Below, in pieces: positions 1 to 12,542 of a stretch of 64,000 bases of DNA (its first letter is position 1; the number at the start of each line of letters is the position of its first letter). The DNA is from Ampullaceana balthica (Eukaryota > Mollusca > Gastropoda > Lymnaeidae), in the NCBI GenBank assembly GCA_944989445.1, contig CALYLW010000011.1, forward strand, positions 382,501 to 446,500, in the 5' to 3' direction. Below the pieces are notes generated by a model. That model was not told the DNA's origin and searched no databases. It worked only from the letters and a program-made list of their open reading frames with translations. A program made the translations under genes and the position numbers.

Positions 1-505
1 AAGGATATGGCGATATGGACCCTTGAGGCATATACGAGTCTTGGAGAGATAGGCCAAAGGGTTTTGTGTAGCAGCGATGTATGTATGGGCGTATGTAGAA
101 CGATGCTGCATATCGGCAGTGTATAGACGATGTGGGCCTGGTCCTTTTAACTGAGGACCGAGAATGGAATTTCGCAGTCGATACTAATAAGAGTTGATAT
201 AAATAGGCTTTAAAATCAACAGAACGTCAATTCTAGATATTAACAAAATTAGTTTTCCGTCTTTACTTTAATATTACAAGAAACATTACTTTCGTACTAG
301 TAATTCTTTCTGAAATTATTACGCGTCATTTAACTGTTGAAAAAAGTTCCACATTAATAATATATATATATAAAACTCTTGGTCCGCTGCCCTTTAACCC
401 CCTCCCCCCTTCCACACACACACACACTAAAAACCCCTAAACCAACTGTGGTGAATAGCTGTTTGAGTCTAACCATGATGACGTCCTATTGTAATAACCT
501 GAAAC
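1..505. other. Non-coding DNA, no feature recognised
   Basis: No coding region or known repeat could be recognised. Short simple repeats are present: a (TA)n run near 360-373 and a (CA)n run near 413-427. Open frames here are short and without family resemblance. Confidence 0.5.
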
Positions 506-752
506 ATCTTCCATCTACCTCATCCACGTGGCTACCCATCTACCTCGTACTGGTGGTTATCCATCTACCTCATACAGGTGGCTATCCATCTACCTCATAC
601 ATGTGACTATCTACCTCAGGAAGGTGGCTATTCATATACCCCCTTAAAGGTGGTTATCCATCTACCTTACCTCATACAGGTGGCTATCCATCTACCTCAT
701 ACAGGTGGCTATCCATCTACCTCATGCAGGTGGCTATCCATCTACCTGAAAC
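506..752. repeat. Degenerate 24-bp minisatellite
   Basis: About ten imperfect copies of a roughly 24-bp unit, recognisable by the core ggtggctatccatctacc. Copies in the middle (about 600-660) are the most diverged; the last three are nearly identical. The period is a multiple of three, which explains the open frames across it; no protein is inferred. Confidence 0.85.
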
Positions 753-1284
753 TGGCCATCCATATGTACCACGCCCCTCCACATCTCCCTCTCCCTCCCC
801 GTCAGTCTTCAATCTCACATGTTTGCCCTTTCCATCATACACAACCCAGGGGTAAATACTTACACTCGCCTGGATCAGTCCTACTGCTCTGCCCTTTTTA
901 TAGTTTACAATAGGAAAAGATGTACACGCTCGTATCACTGGTATCTGGTTGAGGAGGTGGGGCGGCTAACTTCTACCCGCTTGTGCTATTTAAGAGAGAA
1001 AAAAAATTGTTGTTATATGTTAAAACTTCATCATCTTCAAAAGTAAAGAATTTATTTCTACTTCGCTGACATCAATTTTATACAAATATAACAAACTGTT
1101 CTGTGAACATCTTACTCTCTGGCGACAATCCCCACACGTTTCCAGTCTCGCATTGATGCCATCATTAATTGAAAAGAAACACTGGAAATGGTTATGTGAA
1201 CGAACGATCTCTAGTTTTACAGTAGCAAGAATATGTTCTATATACTTTTTTAAAAGTCTATCAGTGGAGAAGAGAATACTTACA
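753..1284. other. Non-coding DNA, no feature recognised
   Basis: Unique-looking sequence between two tandem arrays. No gene, RNA or mobile element was recognised. Confidence 0.4.
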
Positions 1285-2141
1285 TATATAGAGTAATATA
1301 TAGAGTAATATATAGAGTAATATATAGAGTAATATATAGAGTAATATATAGAGTAATATATAGAGTAATATATAGAGTAATATATAGAGTAATATATAGA
1401 GTAATATATAGAGTAATATATAGAGTAATATATAGAGTAATATATAGAGTAATATATAGAGTAATATATAGAGTAATATATAGAGTAATATATAGAGTAA
1501 TATATAGAGTAATATATAGAGTAATATATAGAGTAATATATAGAGTAATATATAGAGTAATATATAGAGTAATATATAGAGTAATATATAGAGTAATATA
1601 TAGAGTAATATATAGAGTAATATATAGAGTAATATATAGAGTAATATATAGAGTAATATATAGAGTAATATATAGAGTAATATATAGAGTAATATATAGA
1701 GTAATATATAGAGTAATATATAGAGTAATATATAGAGTAATATATAGAGTAATATATAGAGTAATATATAGAGTAATATATAGAGTAATATATAGAGTAA
1801 TATATAGAGTAATATATAGAGTAATATATAGAGTAATATATAGAGTAATATATAGAGTAATATATAGAGTAATATATAGAGTAATATATAGAGTAATATA
1901 TAGAGTAATATATAGAGTAATATATAGAGTAATATATAGAGTAATATATAGAGTAATATATAGAGTAATATATAGAGTAATATATAGAGTAATATATAGA
2001 GTAATATATAGAGTAATATATAGAGTAATATATAGAGTAATATATAGAGTAATATATAGAGTAATATATAGAGTAATATATAGAGTAATATATAGAGTAA
2101 TATATAGAGTAATATATAGAGTAATATATAGAGTAATATAT
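1285..2141. repeat. 12-bp perfect tandem array, about 71 copies
   Basis: The unit tatatagagtaa repeats without a visible substitution for about 857 bp. It ends in a short (TA) tract before unique sequence. The 12-bp period keeps a long minus-strand frame open (a Tyr-Tyr-Ser-Ile repeat). This is a by-product of the period: the flanks give no promoter, no signal peptide and no family match. The lack of variation implies very recent expansion, or that the assembled copy number is only approximate. Confidence 0.97.
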
Positions 2142-2266
2142 ATACATTACTCCTACAACCACGTCTACCCTGAATATTTTGAGTTAGTTCTTAAATTTAT
2201 TACTTCAAATATATATTTTTAATAGTCATATTTTGGAGGAAAACAAAATAATGTCTAGTTGCTTTA

Positions 2267-2617
2267 TAAATAAAAGTAAAAAATGATTTTAAAAAAACAA
2301 CACGTTTTTATAAGTGGACTAAAAAGAAGAAAACAATTTAAAACTTATAAGTTCAAGTACTTCGATTTAATATGACTAAAAACGTGGGGCGGGTGCTTAT
2401 GAGATTTAACAAATGCGGTTCACTCATTCTCTCACTTATAGATCTCTCTTTTGCCCTCTAAATTAGAAATCTTTAATTTTTATACCAAACACCCGCCCCA
2501 CGTTTTTAGTCATATTAAATCGAAGTACTTGAACTTATAAGTTTTAAATTATTTTCTTCTTTTTAGTCCACTAATAAAAACGTGGTTTTTTAAAATATTT
2601 TTTTTACCTCTATTTAT
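2267..2617. repeat. Long inverted repeat (foldback), possible MITE
   Basis: Two arms of about 110-130 bp are reverse complements with only a few mismatches: about 2267-2397 and 2488-2617, separated by a spacer of about 90 bp. The inner arm ends are exact (cgtggggcgggtg against cacccgccccacg). Homology fades outward into AT-rich sequence, so target duplications are not clear. The structure fits a non-autonomous foldback element or MITE. Nothing coding lies in the loop. Confidence 0.85.
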
Positions 2618-2727
2618 TTTACCAAACACCTCATCAGCGCCCGCCCAACGTTTAATAACAAAGCGATGAGGTCACGGGGTGAACTCGCCACGTGAAATTA
2701 AACTACGGCAGGCGGATACAGATGATT

Positions 2728-2932
2728 ATATAAAGATAAACTAAGAAATGCATTAATTTAATTAGGGTACATTCGATCGATCTGAAATTTTGATAAAATG
2801 TATTGTCATCCAAGATCTATATGTGGTAAAAATTTTGAGCTCTCTATGACCATCAGAAGTGGTTTAATTTTACGTTGGTAAATTTGAAAAATTGCGGACA
2901 GACAGACGCGAAAGCAAGTATATAATAAAATA
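2728..2932 (+). repeat. Direct repeat copy 1 (about 200 bp)
   Basis: Shares most of its sequence with 3283-3488, including the core cattcgatcgatctgaaatt and the later segment catcagaagtggtttaattt. The pair brackets a LINE fragment. They are too long and too diverged to be that LINE's target duplication, so they look like an older duplicated repeat unit that the LINE landed beside. Confidence 0.85.
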
Positions 2933-3270
2933 TTATCATCATCTGTCCTTTGAGTTCCTTGTGGAACATAGGGCCTCTGTCAAAGCTCGCCACTCTGCAC
3001 GGTCTCTTGCCAGTCGCTTCAGTTCTTCCCAGCTCTTCCCAGTCCTTCCAGCCTCGTCCAACATGCTCCCTCTCCATGTACGCTTGTGTCTTCCTCGTTG
3101 TCGTTTGCCCTGGGGGTTCCAATCTAAGGCCTGCCTAGCCCTGCTGTTATCTTTCCAGAGGGTGTGTCCAATCCATCTCCACTTTCTTTCCATGATTTGG
3201 TGTTCTACTGTTCTTTGTCCACACCTCTCCCACAGCTTGGAGTTTTCGACCTTATCGAACCATTTTATTT
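2933..3270 (-). pseudogene. RTE-type LINE, 5'-truncated 3' end
   Basis: The minus strand reads the C-terminal tail of an RTE-type LINE polyprotein. Visible hallmarks are the segment RKWRWIGHTL, then a WNPQGKRQRGR basic stretch, then WRALTEALCSTR close to the stop near 2939. In this family the segment follows the reverse transcriptase. The copy lacks the endonuclease and polymerase, beginning abruptly near 3270, as expected of 5' truncation during target-primed reverse transcription. The 3' tail on the minus strand is a short tgatgataat-type sequence, in keeping with RTE ends. It is a dead fragment. Confidence 0.85.
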
Positions 3271-3282
3271 TCAGAATACAAT

Positions 3283-3488
3283 ATAGATAAACTAAAAAGT
3301 TCAATAATTTAAGTACGGTACATTCGATCGATCTGAAATTTTGATACTATGCATTGTCATCCAAGATCTATCTGTGGTTAAATTTTGAGATCTCTAGGAC
3401 CATCAGAAGTGGTTTAATTTTACGTTGGCAGATTTGAAAAATTGTTGGACAAACAATGCCACAGGAACGAAAGCGAGTTAATAAAACG
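3283..3488 (+). repeat. Direct repeat copy 2 (about 200 bp)
   Basis: Second copy of the repeat at 2728-2932, same orientation, diverged by substitutions and small insertions, for example an extra stretch near 3460. It shares the cattcgatcgatctgaaatt core. Confidence 0.85.
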
Positions 3489-3849
3489 TGGTTAAAAAAA
3501 CAACAACCTTAAATGTCTGCGTTATATGCGTCACTTTTAATACATAGTAGAGCCTACAAAAATCACTCCTGTCATCTGTTAAACTTATTTCACTATTATC
3601 TGTTTTAAAAAATCAACTCAACGCAAATGTATATTTCACGTTTTACACCATATACAAAACCAATCTTATTACAGGTACCGGAAATCAAGTGTGTAGACTT
3701 CATGAATTCACCCCAACCCTTATTTTTTAAAGCTGCGCCTCCTCTGTTAGCTAACTTATCTTTGCCTATCTTCACGAATGAGATTGTCAAACAAATATAA
3801 TTTTTTAATAAAATAAAAGAGGACTTATACTATACTTCTGTCGTAGCTA

Positions 3850-3925
3850 TAGAAACACGTGAATGCTGCTTCACTTGCCCTATAGCCCTATAGCATGGTC
3901 CGTCCGAAAAGGGAACTTGCCTTCG
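3850..3925 (+). mobile_element. SINE 3' body fragment
   Basis: The stretch around gcttcacttgccctatag, followed by a gtccgtccgaaaaggg segment, matches the body of the fuller SINE at 60112-60310 (cttcacttgccccatagtcc, then ggactggaaaggg). The tRNA-like 5' part is missing, so this is a truncated copy. The family assignment rests on similarity inside this window and general resemblance to mollusc SINEs. Confidence 0.5.
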
Positions 3926-4008
3926 GGCCGACCCTTCTCAAACTGGGATCCCAAGTCCGTTATATCGTTTGCCAATATATGTCCTGTACAAGTTAAAACT
4001 GAATGCAT

Positions 4009-4226
4009 TAACGTTTGTGACAGGGGGGAGGGGGTGTCCGGCCATGTTTGACGTCACGGTGTTTTATATTAACTATTAATTATTTCGTTATTTAAAAAAA
4101 TATTTGTTCCAAAGTGTGACGTACTTAAGCGAGGTGAAAAAAAAGGGGGAGGGGTGTTCCAAGATTTGTGACAGGGGGATGGGGAGTAAAAATTGTCAAA
4201 AATAGCGTGACGTACTTTATGGACGC
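4009..4226. mobile_element. Harbinger-like MITE, left end lost
   Basis: Aligned with the complete MITE at 35951-36177 in reverse orientation. Shared blocks are gtccggccatgt, acggtgttttatatt, aaagtgtgacgtactt, aagatttgtgacag and aaaatagcgtgacgtacttt followed by atggacg. The inner body is well kept. The left inverted repeat is missing or rewritten, and the right one ends near 4226 without the final g/c-rich bases. Confidence 0.8.
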
Positions 4227-7200
4227 TTTTTTTTATTAAAAAAATTAAAATATATTTTTAAAAAAATTATATATTTATTATTTTTAAAATGTAACAGCTA
4301 TAACATAAATATCCCCCGCCATCATGTGTCAATATCAAAGCGGCGTGCCGGTGTGTCGTTTGTTACCGTTTACGTCATTAGAAGTCTGGGTGAACCATCT
4401 GCCCTGTGTTGTATTGGTCGGAGATCAAAGTTACAATCCCCGGTCAGTTCCAGGTACGACGACAGTGTCCTACAATTTAAGGGCACGCGGCAGGATAGAA
4501 GCGATGTCCATTCGTCCAACGGTGGGACACTAACCTTAGAATTACGGGCCACAACTGACCATAACATGATTGTCACGACAAAGGCGCCCGCTGTAGCTAA
4601 TCGCTTCCTCGGCTTGTCATTAGACGAGCTTTCTCACTACTTCCATCGGCTTTGTTGTTGGCAGGAAAGTGCTACTGCAACGGGTCAGTCGCGTATAGGA
4701 AACTTTTTATCGTCTTTCAGTGGGTATTTTTTTTAAATATAAAAATTATTGAAGTGCGACGATCAATTCAATAGATGACGTTGACACACATTTGTATTTA
4801 CAAAGGTTTTATTTTGTTGCTGTTTATTTTAATTATGTTTTCTTTAGTTAGAAACTCATATTAAGCCGATCTCCTTCCTTCCACACAATCTCTAACACTA
4901 AGTGGCGTAAATTGACCGTAAAATAAGCTCTTTCACGTTCAAGCAGCCGTCTCCGCCATGTTCAGAAGTGATATTAAGGAAAATTTGTTTTAACACAGGA
5001 TGGGGTGGGGGAGGACACCCCCCCCCCAAACCGGTAAATCGGGTTATGGCCCCTTGTCCTTACTTCCGTGTTCAAACAAACTGAACGACTTGACGTCTGC
5101 TCCGTCAGGCGAGCACCTTAAAATACTTGAGCGGCTGCCGTCGACCAAGATTCGGACCTCTTTTCAAAATGTTTTTTGAAGTAAAAATGGCCTCTCGTCC
5201 AGAGGTTATCTACCCTGCAAGAGGTCCGCTGTGTTTGTTCACGTCGAGACTCCGGTCCCATGCCGTCACATCAACTTCCCCACCCACCGCCACCATCGAC
5301 GTTCTCGTCATTGTCAGACTACCTTGGGTGGGTTTTCCCGGCGCTGTTTGTGATTTTGCCTTGCACTTATGTGCACTTGGGTAGTTCAAAGCCAGCCATG
5401 TTTTAGGAACACTTGTGATTAGAATTTTTTGGGACTGAACTAATTATCAATACGTTAACGCCACCTACCTGTCTCACGTTTTTGGCCCCCGCGATCTCTT
5501 TGTGGTGGTGATGTCCAGGACTCTTCTGCCATCGCAAGTGTAGTTTGACTGATCTGCGCATGGAATCTTGGCACATATGCACATGTCATCCAAAGACCTT
5601 TGCCTTTTACCTGCGTACAGCATATGAAAACTACATTTTTAGACCTGTTCTTGCTACTTATCAATCAAATACGGTTTTTGTGCCCTTTTTGTAAATGGCC
5701 ATTGCATTTATCCATCATTTTTTTCTGAAGAGTATAAAGATTCCAGTTGAAAAACAATTATCAATTGACGTTCGTCAAAGTAAGAAAAACAAAGCGTTGT
5801 CAATTTCTTAACTGTACACAACTTTCTCCTTTATAGAAACCAAATAAAATACTTTTCTTGGTTCAACTAAACCAATATAAAGTTGTGTTATTCTATCGTC
5901 TGTCGTGCACTAGACCGTGTCCACCGCCAGTACAGTACCTGGCCCTGGTAGACAAAACCATGATCTTATTACTATGCAGAGACATATTCCTGAAGGTCTA
6001 AGTCTATGCTATCATACCGTGTATGTGTATGACGGCCAGCATATTCGCGGCCACGTTCACGCAGAGTATTTGCCGATCTCAGTTTTCGTCAACGCTACTC
6101 TAACGGAACGTTCTCTCAGTGCGCGTGTGCGGGTAAAGGGAAATAATGTAATTACCCATCAAAAACGGTGTGTTATTGAACTGATGTCGAGGGGAAAGTG
6201 AAAGCACCTCCATTCTTTCAAATACATTCCGATGGGACAAGCTCTATAATGTAGACCACGACTTGGAATCTTTGCATCGATTCAAATTTATTTACTGTTC
6301 CTAACACTGAGACTGCGATCATTCGGTTATGTTGTGTGAGAAAAACAAAGACATGTTTTATTAACTAGATTATTTGCTACATATTTTTTTGTTGACATTC
6401 TGAAAGAACCAGCCAGTAACACAACAAGTCAACCATACAAGTAATTGTTTCGACGATGGAATATGTTCAGCACGATGACTGTAGGCTTGCAGGTCTCTCC
6501 CAATGACCACACACCGGATTCAAGGGACCGCTGTGGTCAACGTACTGAGGTGGACCGTTGATTTATTGTCAAGCGCGTCATCTGACAACAAAAGCGCCGC
6601 ATAGACGTAGGGGACTAAAAACACCCAACAAACAACAACGGGCTGAGTTTCGAGTCCAACGTCTGTGGACAGCGCCGTACAACAAGGGGGGAAAAAAAGT
6701 GGTCGATAGCACAGTTAACATTGTGGGATTCCCTTTACGTCCGCCTCTCGGCGGGTCGGGTTTCTTGATTGACGTGGTTGTCATGGAGACAAGTGTAAGG
6801 GGCACGACGCGGGTAACGCTATCTGAGGGGGGGAGATGGGGCGGCCTCAGCCAATGGAACTTGAGCCCCGCCAGGCACGGTAAGGTGAACGGCTACCACA
6901 ACACCAGTGGGGCCCCCCTGCTCTCGCCCTCTCTCTCTCCACAGCCCATTCCATACATGTTTTTAAGCTATCTACGCCAGGAACACAGGAATTCTAGTAT
7001 TTTAAAAAAAGAGAGAAAAAAAAGGAAACATGTATATTCCAGAAAAGGATTTAGTCTTGGAAATTTCCTTAAGCCCGTCCAAAAACATAGAATATTCATA
7101 ATGGCCGTGATTTTTAGCCAACTAGGATTTGTGTCACATAGATTCAAATAACAACAACGTTATAGGTCATCTATTCGCATGGTTTGGTGTTTTCTTGGTC

Positions 7201-8884
7201 TAATCGCGCGGAATCAAGCTAGGAGTTCCATGGTGTCAGAGTTCATCTCTGTGGGTCACCAAATAAAAAAATAGAAGAATCTTCGGCTTTCCTACTCCAC
7301 CAACAACGCTCGGGGAAGACGACGCCTCTTCAACATTTGTATTGGCTCCCGGCGATGGTGTAGCAACTACCACAACAGTGGCGGCGAATCATGACTCACG
7401 GTGAAACCTATGTGACGTAAGCACGTCGGATTAGTTAATCCCCATAAAGTAAGCTTTGTTCTTTATTACTCTATGTTTTTTTTTATTTTACCACCGAGCA
7501 GAAAAAGTTGTTCTCCTTACAGCACGACACGGGAAAGTAACCGGTTTAAAAAGTAGTTTAACAAAAAACAATTTTTTTGATGGAACATTCCGTATCTTTG
7601 TGTAGGTTTATGGCAATTATTTTTATCCCCTGACCTTGGACCCCGCTCTCAATCACGCTTTCATTAGATCCGTAAACTGGCCACCATGTTTGCAGCACAA
7701 GCTGCCGTTGTTTACATTATCGCACCAAGAGATCGGTCTTGTGTTCACTAGCCCCAGTCCTAGAGGTAAGCTTTTCATCATCGGCCATACTCATACGCTG
7801 ACATGCATATATCATTGTAGCGGTACCGCCGAATTGAGACTGTTTTCATGACAACAATATTAGATGAACGGTTGTTAATTAATGACATGAAATAATCCCG
7901 TGTTCGAGTCACCATATCTAAAAGTAGGCCAACCTGGCTGGACTTTAGAATAACTCTACAGCGATCTCGTAGAGCCACGTAGTGGTGGACTGTTTGGAAA
8001 AAAAAACAATAACATATTTTATTGGCCTTAAAAAAAATTAAATACAGGTATACAATTTCTCAGTGCTAATTTTACTTTAAAAAATATCAACATTGTCAAG
8101 TATAGCCTAACTATTACGATGAATTTACAAGGTTTAACATTCAGGCTTATCGGATTAATCAGGATTAGTGGATTAGACATATGATTTTATTCCTAAATAA
8201 ATATTACGTATCGAATTTAAATTAATCATGTTTTAAGGCGTCCACAACATTTGTGTCGACTTAAATTTGTGTCAAATGAATATAAGAATGTGTACAGGGA
8301 ATATTTTTACGTGGTTAAAAATAAAATACATTAAAATGAAAACATCAACATTAAAAAATGTATTTACAATTTTTAAAAATCTTAAATCTGTGAGATTAAT
8401 ACAATGTCGCAATATTTTCTCTCACGTAAAAGGCAATACGCTAAAAAGAATGCAATAATATTTCATTTTTGTTTCCTGTTTTAAAAAAGAAAATTTGTTT
8501 TGCTAAGTTGTCATGTCATCACAAAATTTATTTAATCCGTTTCTTTGAATGAATTTTTAATTTCACAAATTATATTCCTGAACCTTAACATTTTTATAGC
8601 AAATGTCATTCAACGTTTCAAAATATGCCTATATTTTGGCCTCTAGCTGGCCAGCTGTTTTTTGTTTTGTTGTTGTATGCTTAAGGGTTAACATTTTATT
8701 TTAAAATACTGACAAATTAAATTTTTTTTAAGGTTTAAGAAATATTTTATCTTATTATATTTAATAATTGTTTGTTATCTTTTAAAGTAATTTTTTAAAC
8801 TGTTTTTATTTTCTTCTTAATTTTAATATTGCTTTCAAAATTTTTGGCGGGGATAGTAGTTTCTCAAAACATTTTATCATCACT
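4227..8884. other. Long stretch without recognised genes
   Basis: Several short open frames occur (near 4326-4736, 5127-5384, 5917-6201, 6558-7151), but none resembles a known family. Patches around 4880-5400 and 6550-7440 are richer in G and C than their surroundings and could be conserved or regulatory DNA, which cannot be decided from one sequence. The stretch 7980-8880 is very AT-rich and featureless. Confidence 0.4.
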
Positions 8885-9172
8885 AACAGAAGCAAGTGAC
8901 TATAGATTTGTAGGACAGCTAACAGAAGCAAGTGACTATAGATTTGTAGGACAGCTAACAGAAGCAAGTGACTATAGATTTGTAGGACAGCTAACAGAAG
9001 CAAGTGACTATAGATTTGTAGGACAGCTAACAGAAGCAAGTGACTATAGATTTGTAGGACAGCTAACAGAAGCAAGTGACTATAGATTTGTAGGACAGCT
9101 AACAGAAGCAAGTGACTATAGATTTGTAGGACAGCTAACAGAAGCAAGTGACTATAGATTTGTAGGACAGCT
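8885..9172. repeat. 36-bp tandem array, 8 perfect copies
   Basis: Eight identical units beginning aacagaagcaagtgactata span exactly 288 bp and stop at a diverged partial unit (aaaagaacgcagaag). The unit is divisible by three, so frames stay open on both strands; no gene is inferred. Confidence 0.95.
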
Positions 9173-9325
9173 AAAAGAACGCAGAAGAATTGGTGTCCAA
9201 TTTAATATTGTAAGCAATATTTATTTCTAAACGAATGAATATGAAAGTGTAGTAGAATGGGGTCTAGATTTTTTGTAAGTTGCGTAACCTTTTAATGACT
9301 CGACTTTATAACTGACAAAGTAGCG

Positions 9326-9328
<3 letters not shown>

Positions 9329-9379
<51 letters not shown>
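9329..9379. repeat. (TA)n microsatellite
   Basis: About 25 uninterrupted TA dinucleotides. Confidence 0.98.
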
Positions 9380-9382
<3 letters not shown>

Positions 9383-9733
9383 GACAAATGACACAAGATT
9401 TAAATTGATGCTTCGGCTAAATGCCTACCAGAGCAATTTATCTTGAAAACAAAGAACTGATTTTATTGATGTTTTCAATATTAATGTTGGTTACAAAGCA
9501 TCGGTCGTTATTTGTTTTTAATTATATTTATTATTATTTTTATTATTCTTATTTGTATTCTCTGCTGAATGATGGCGTTAGTCTAAACTTTCCTTTATTA
9601 TTTAACAATTTTTTTCTTCTCTTTTATTTTAAAGAGTAAACAAATGTCATCTATTTTTATAATTCTCACGGACTGAGTCCCCGCTTAAAAAACAAAAGGA
9701 AAACAATTTCTTCGGTATTAATATGTTATACAA

Positions 9734-9735
<2 letters not shown>

Positions 9736-9807
<72 letters not shown>
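9736..9807. repeat. (TA)n microsatellite
   Basis: About 36 uninterrupted AT dinucleotides. Confidence 0.98.
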
Positions 9808-9810
<3 letters not shown>

Positions 9811-10738
9811 CTTTTTAAGAACAAATCAAATATAAAAAAAGTGTTTGTATATGTATCTTAGAGCAAAATGAAAGTGTTTCTTAGCATAACATGAAGTGTA
9901 TCTCAGTAAAAAATGTTATGTGCTTCTTAATTGTAATATAGATGTTATATCATTTAAGAACGAAAAAAGTGTGTAACTATAATAAACAATTTTAGAGTAT
10001 CTAAGAAGTAATAAAAAGTGTATATAAAAATAATTAAAATTAAAGTGTATATAAATATAAGTAAAAGAAGGCATAGCAAAATAACAATTGTATCTGAAAG
10101 TTAGTTGTTTATAATAATAACAACCTAAGGTCAAATAACAACAACCTAAGGTCAATGAAAAATAGATTTTCTATGTACTAGGCGTGAGAGCAAATTATTC
10201 TTGTAAAATAAGAAGCAACACAAGAATGCACAGCCTTAATTACAAAAGTAAACTCAGAATTAATTCCTAATCTTATACCAATACTACTACCTCGCCACTT
10301 TCATAACGATGCATACGTCAACTTTATTCTTCTTGGCATTATTATTTACTTTTGTTTGCAATTAACCAACTCATAAATTATTCAATCAAATAGAATAAAA
10401 GTATATCTTCACATTAACAATGGTGTATCAAGCGCTATTTCTCATGTTGTGGCTATGTTGTCCAAAGAGTTCAACTTCCTTTGATGTGCACATGCTTTAG
10501 AGGTTTTAAGAGTACATTAAAAAATAGGGAGGGGGTGGGGGGACACAGCCTAGGTCTTGGTTCTGGCAGAGAGAGACCTCGTCATGGCCAGCAACAATGG
10601 ACTGTTTCCATATTTATTTCAACCACTCATTTATTGAACAGTTTTCAACCGAAACTAGAGGCCATTGTTTATATTTATAAAGTGGCACAATGGCCGTGGT
10701 GACACAGAAATGAAGTTACGCTGGCTGTCGCATTACGA
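9808..10738. other. AT-rich non-coding DNA
   Basis: No gene or mobile element recognised. Weak local self-similarity occurs, for example acaacctaaggtcaa twice near 10120-10155 and related agtgtatataaa motifs near 10015-10055. Confidence 0.4.
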
Positions 10739-11052
10739 GATCAGATTTTGTAACGTTCAAAGTTACATCAGATTTTGTAAAGTTCAAAGTTACATCAGAT
10801 TTTGTAAAGTTCAAAGTTACATCAGATTTTGTAAAGTTCAAAGTTACATCAGATTTTGTAAAGTTCAAAGTTACATCATGGCAGATTTTGTAAAGTTCAA
10901 AAATACATCAGATTTTGTAAAGTTCAAAGTTACATCATGGCAGATTTTGTAAAGTTCAAAGTTACATCACATTTTGAAAATTTCAAAGTTACATCACATT
11001 TTGTAAATTTCAAAGTTACATCAGATTTTGTAAGGTTCAAAGTTATATCACA
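10739..11052. repeat. 27-bp minisatellite, about 11-12 copies
   Basis: Units share the core agattttgtaaagttcaaag followed by ttacatc. Two longer variants near 10878 and 10938 carry an inserted atggc. The last copies (10970-11050) are more diverged. Confidence 0.92.
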
Positions 11053-11737
11053 TATAACCAAATAGATTTATTACGAAATGTAGAATTGTGAGAGTAAGGT
11101 CAGAGCCATCTTTATTTTCTATGTTTTTCCAAACATGTTTACATTCCAATACTTATTGACTTATGTGGCTTGACTTTACGTGGCTTGACTTTACGTGACT
11201 TGACTCCAGTCCTTTATGTGTTGACCTAATCTGTCGGTAGCCGGAAGTTGAAGATTGCTTTAATAATGACCTAGATATACTTTCCCTTTAAGAAACTAGG
11301 GCACCATAAAATGATGGTACTTTCTGATTCCTTATAAAAAATAAAATTAAAGAGAAGCGCAAGGAATAAAGAAAATTAGATTTTGAAGTTGAAACCCATG
11401 CACACTATTTCATAGCTAGTTTTCGATGTCCCATCACTGCATGGAGAGGAGTGAGGAGTGGGTTAATTATTGATGTGCTCAAACACGATAGTCTGCAGCT
11501 GGTTAAGGTGAACTTACACACAGAGTTAATCGTAGGTGTGCTGAGAAATCATGTTGAAGAGGTGGCTGTTGAGATGACACACGGCTGTGTATTAATTTAC
11601 GACAATATTTTGTTACCATAGAGACAATCGTTGTGTGTTTGTACACGTATGTATGATTTCTTTATCTGTGTACAAGACGCCCGTCCTCGGTATTGCTATC
11701 AAAGTCGATCTATCCATGAAGAACTACGACTATAAAA
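11053..11737. other. Non-coding DNA, no feature recognised
   Basis: A short repeat of the motif tggcttgactttacg lies near 11163-11205. Nothing else was recognised. Confidence 0.4.
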
Positions 11738-11953
11738 CTATAACTGGTCGACTGTCGTTTAGAACATAAACTGAGGAACTATAGCGATTGGACTGTTAAT
11801 GTAGAGCTTTAACCGTAGAACCATAAAAGTAGAACTATAGCAGTAGAACTATAACTGGTGGACTGTCGTTTAGAACATAAACTGAGGAACTATAGCGATT
11901 GGACTGTTAATGTAGAGCTTTAACCGTAGAACCATAAAAGTAGAACTATAAAC
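11738..11953. repeat. 111-bp tandem duplication
   Basis: The segment starting ctataactggtcgactgtcg at 11738 recurs at 11849 almost unchanged (one c/g difference near the start). The copies are rich in the motif agaactata, which also echoes imperfectly in the flanks, so the duplication arose inside an older degenerate repeat. Confidence 0.93.
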
Positions 11954-12542
11954 GTAAAACTATCAAAGTAAAACTTTCTATTATAGAACTAAAACATTTT
12001 AACTATAAATAGAGAGCTTTAAACGCCGAACAAGAAAACTTAACCGTTCAAACACGCACATTGCTAACATTTTATCCAAAATAAATCCCAAGAATTCATC
12101 TAAAATTCAACTTCAATATTTAGATATTATAATGGATTATTTCTGTATTATTGTGAGCTAAAGTGAGTAATGGATGTCAAAAATATAACATAGAACATAA
12201 CAAAACACAGGCCGATTACTGTTCTCAGCCATACTCAAACTTAAAACATGGACTCGTCTTTAGATATCCTTTAAGGGACTTTATCCCCCAATTTGTGTTG
12301 TTGCAAAAATCAGTTATCTTAGATGTTAAAATTTTCAAAAATATATTTTAAAAAAAATAAATAATTAAATAAAATAACCTCACTTATCAAGAAAAAAAGT
12401 TGATACCAGTTTGTAGACGCTTGTGTGCGTTGCTGTTTTCTCATCGAGTTTTATCCCTTAGTTTATAATTGTGAATAGTTAATTGTGTACTTAAAACTTG
12501 GTAAAAAAAACTTGCTAAGTGAATTTTGTTTGACCCTAGTGA

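Noticed and set aside
1285..2141. CRISPR array
   Set aside because: Neither this nor the other regular arrays has unique spacers between repeats; they are head-to-tail tandem repeats in an animal genome.
1020..2162. Long minus-strand frame of repeated Tyr-Tyr-Ser-Ile
   Set aside because: It is fully explained by the 12-bp array; flanking residues show no domain or signal peptide.
4326..4736. Possible 136-codon protein
   Set aside because: No family resemblance, no splice context, and competing frames of similar length on both strands.
6558..7151. Possible 197-codon protein
   Set aside because: Low-complexity Lys/Arg and Ser/Pro stretches, no recognisable domain, and no supporting exon structure.
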